From contig JAUILQ010000016.1 in NCBI GenBank assembly GCA_030433005.1, positions 37,378 through 101,377 on the forward strand: a stretch of 64,000 nucleotides of DNA, written 5' to 3'. A program made the position numbers and the translations under genes. This stretch comes from Alphaproteobacteria bacterium. GTDB taxonomy: Bacteria; Pseudomonadota; Alphaproteobacteria; Kiloniellales; DSM-21159. Below the pieces are notes generated by a model, which searched no databases, was not told where the DNA came from, and saw only the letters and a list, made by a program, of their open reading frames with translations. Position 1 is the stretch's first letter; every line of letters starts with the position of its first letter. Shown piece by piece: positions 62,383 to 64,000 of the stretch.

Positions 62383-63627
62383 ATGGCGCTCGCCTTGTTG
62401 CGCGACCACGAGGACACGGCCCCGGGGGCCGGCGGCGAGACCGTCGAGCTGCTCGGCTTCCTGCGCGACGACGACAGCCGTCGCGTGCTCGGCGACTGGG
62501 CGGCGGTGCACGGCTGGCCGCTCGAGCACCTGAAGGACGGCGGCGCCGAAGAGGCGCTGCTGGCGGTCGAGGCCGGCCTGCGGCCGCGCCTGCTGGTCGT
62601 CGACCTCGACGGCCTCGACGATCCCGAGGAGCTCTGCCGGGCGCTCAGCCTGCAGGCCGAGGGCGCCACGCTGATCGCCGTCGGCAGCGTCAACGATGCC
62701 GTGCTCTACCGCGGCCTGCTGCGCCACGGCGTCTCCGACTACCTGGTCAAGCCGCTGACCCCCTCGCTGCTCGAGGAGGCGGCGCGCCAGCGCCCCGCCG
62801 CGGCGCCGGGGCCGAGCCCCGAGGCGGCGCCGGCGCGGCGCGGCCGGGTCAGCCTGTTCGTCGGCCTGCGCGGCGGGGTCGGCACCTCGACGCTGGCGGT
62901 CAACACGGCCTGGGCGCTGGCTCACGAGCGCAAGGCACGCACCGCCCTTGTCGACCTCGACCTGCACTTCGGCATCGGCGCGCTGGCGCTCGACCTGGAG
63001 CCGGGCAGGGGCTTGCGCGAGGCCCTGGAGAACCCGCAGCGCATGGACGTCTTCCTGCTGCTCTCGGCCGGCGTCAACGCCAGCGAGACGCTCTGCGTGC
63101 TCGGCGCCGAGGAGCCGCTGGAGACGCCGAGCTGGTTCGACGACCAGGCGCTGGTCGCGCTGCTCGACGAGCTCGCCGGCTCGTTCGACCAGATCGTCGT
63201 CGAGCTGCCGCGCCACCTGATGGCCAGCCACCGCGAGGCGCTGCTGCGCGCCGACGACCTGGTGCTGGTCAGCGACCTCTCGCTGGCCGGCGTGCGCGAC
63301 GGCGGCCGGGCCCTGCAGCTGCTGCGCGGCCTCGGCCGCGAGGCCGCGCCGCTGCTGGTCGCCGGCCGCGTCGGCAAGGGCCGCCCGGCGCAGGTCGACC
63401 GCGCCAGCTTCGAGCGCTCGGTCGGCGCCAGGCTGACCGCCGTGATCCCCGAGGACGCCAAGACCCTGGCGGCCTGCGCCAACGCCGGCAAGGCGGTCTC
63501 CAAGGTCGCCCCCAAGGCGCCGGTCAGCCGGGCCGTCGGCGCCCTGGCCGAGGCGCTGTCGTCGCTGCCCAAGGTCGAGAAGCGCAGCGTCCTGTCCCGC
63601 CTGCTGAAGAAGGACGCCGCCGCATGA
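62383..63627 (+). CDS. cpaE: CpaE pilus localisation/assembly ATPase
   Basis: The 414-aa protein has an N-terminal receiver-like domain (Asp74 in LLVVDLDGLDD, Lys123 in YLVKPL) and a MinD/ParA-like ATPase domain. Its Walker A is RGGVGTST (163-170), lacking the usual signature Lys of KGGxGKT, which is a common variation in CpaE but may reduce ATP hydrolysis. It stops inside the next gene (ATGA). Confidence 0.92.
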   Translation: MALALLRDHEDTAPGAGGETVELLGFLRDDDSRRVLGDWAAVHGWPLEHLKDGGAEEALLAVEAGLRPRLLVVDLDGLDDPEELCRALSLQAEGATLIAVGSVNDAVLYRGLLRHGVSDYLVKPLTPSLLEEAARQRPAAAPGPSPEAAPARRGRVSLFVGLRGGVGTSTLAVNTAWALAHERKARTALVDLDLHFGIGALALDLEPGRGLREALENPQRMDVFLLLSAGVNASETLCVLGAEEPLETPSWFDDQALVALLDELAGSFDQIVVELPRHLMASHREALLRADDLVLVSDLSLAGVRDGGRALQLLRGLGREAAPLLVAGRVGKGRPAQVDRASFERSVGARLTAVIPEDAKTLAACANAGKAVSKVAPKAPVSRAVGALAEALSSLPKVEKRSVLSRLLKKDAAA

Positions 63628-64000
63628 GCTGGCTCTCCGGTCGTGCCCAGAAGAACCAGCCGAAGCCCGAGCCGGACGGCGCGCGCGACGAGCGGCCCGC
63701 GGGCCCGGCGGCCGGCGGCCTGGAGCTGAGCGCCCTGGTCGACTGCCTGCGGCCGGCCTTTCCGGCCGAGCGCATCGCCGGCTTGCCGCGCGCCCAGCTG
63801 GTCCAGGAGATCAAGGCGGCGATGCCGGAGGTCGCCGGCACGGAGTGGCAGCGCTTCAACCTGCTCGAGCAGCGCGACCTCGTCGCCCGCCTGGTCGCGG
63901 CCCTGCTCGCCGAGGCGCCGCCGCGGCTCGGGCGCAGCGGCGCGGCCGCCCGGCCGCGCGCCCAGCAGGCCGCGGTGCCGAAGGCGGCGAGCCGCCCGGC
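63624..64000 (+). CDS. cpaF: Start of a gene in the CpaF (TadA ATPase) position, cut by window end
   Basis: An ATG at 63624 overlaps the cpaE stop and opens a frame of 125 codons to the window end. The visible protein is a Lys/Pro-rich and helical N terminus (LELSALVDCLRPAF, QEIKAAMPEVAGTEWQRFNL) with no ATPase motif yet. By gene order it should be the CpaF secretion ATPase, whose N terminus is helical, but I see no conserved CpaF residue. Another Tad gene is possible. Confidence 0.55.
   Translation, partial: MSWLSGRAQKNQPKPEPDGARDERPAGPAAGGLELSALVDCLRPAFPAERIAGLPRAQLVQEIKAAMPEVAGTEWQRFNLLEQRDLVARLVAALLAEAPPRLGRSGAAARPRAQQAAVPKAASRP

Overview
This is a very GC-rich alphaproteobacterial chromosome segment. 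The lineage looks close to Rhodospirillales. The evidence is the codon bias, a cpa/tad pilus locus with an N-terminal receiver-like CpaE, a TRAP transporter, alphaproteobacterial PAS and HisKA kinases, and a class II synthetase-like amino acid:carrier-protein ligase. I assigned the lineage from gene content and style, not from a marker gene.

Positions 1 to about 22.0 kb are the integrase-proximal end of a temperate podovirus-like prophage whose other end lies left of the window. On the minus strand, read from right to left, come tyrosine integrase, an AlpA-like factor, small unknown genes, a compact superfamily A-like polymerase, a zone of 10 to 12 bp direct repeats, and HTH regulators. After an inverted early pair on the plus strand (DUF932 protein and a small gene) comes a T7-style virion module: small and large terminase, connector, scaffold, capsid, tail tubular A and B, internal virion proteins. 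The right boundary is the 3' half of tRNA-Lys(TTT) at 21949-21998.

Positions 22.0 to 32.4 kb are host genes: a three-subunit molybdenum hydroxylase with a MoaD-like protein, a pentapeptide-repeat protein, an MFS exporter, a PAS_5 protein, an Asp/Glu racemase-like protein preceded by a tiny leader ORF with an exceptionally long Shine-Dalgarno, an OmpA-domain protein and a BASS-type transporter.

Positions 32.7 to 36.7 kb hold a PAS histidine kinase, its overlapping single-domain response regulator, and a second receiver-kinase fusion.

Positions 36.9 to 41.3 kb are the most interesting part. Four co-directional genes encode a membrane-anchored SGNH-like protein, an MBOAT acyltransferase, an aaRS-derived amino acid:carrier-protein ligase and a carrier protein. 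The logic parallels the dlt (D-alanylation) operon, but the adenylation-domain ligase DltA is replaced by a class II synthetase-like enzyme. I infer that the operon exports an aminoacyl group to modify an envelope polymer, which would give a physiological role to an enzyme family whose in vivo role is, to my knowledge, unsettled.

Positions 41.3 to 50.2 kb hold a secreted HExxH protease-like protein, a complete TRAP transporter, an ICMT-like membrane methyltransferase, a small Cys protein, a lipoprotein, and an ATP-grasp plus aspartoacylase-like pair.

Positions 50.4 to 64.0 kb hold a sensor kinase and then a Tad/Flp pilus locus: two TadE-like pseudopilins, a secreted trypsin-like protease and a lipoprotein, TadG with a VWA domain (minus strand), Flp pilin, CpaA, CpaB, CpaC, CpaD, CpaE, and the start of a gene in the CpaF position cut by the window end.
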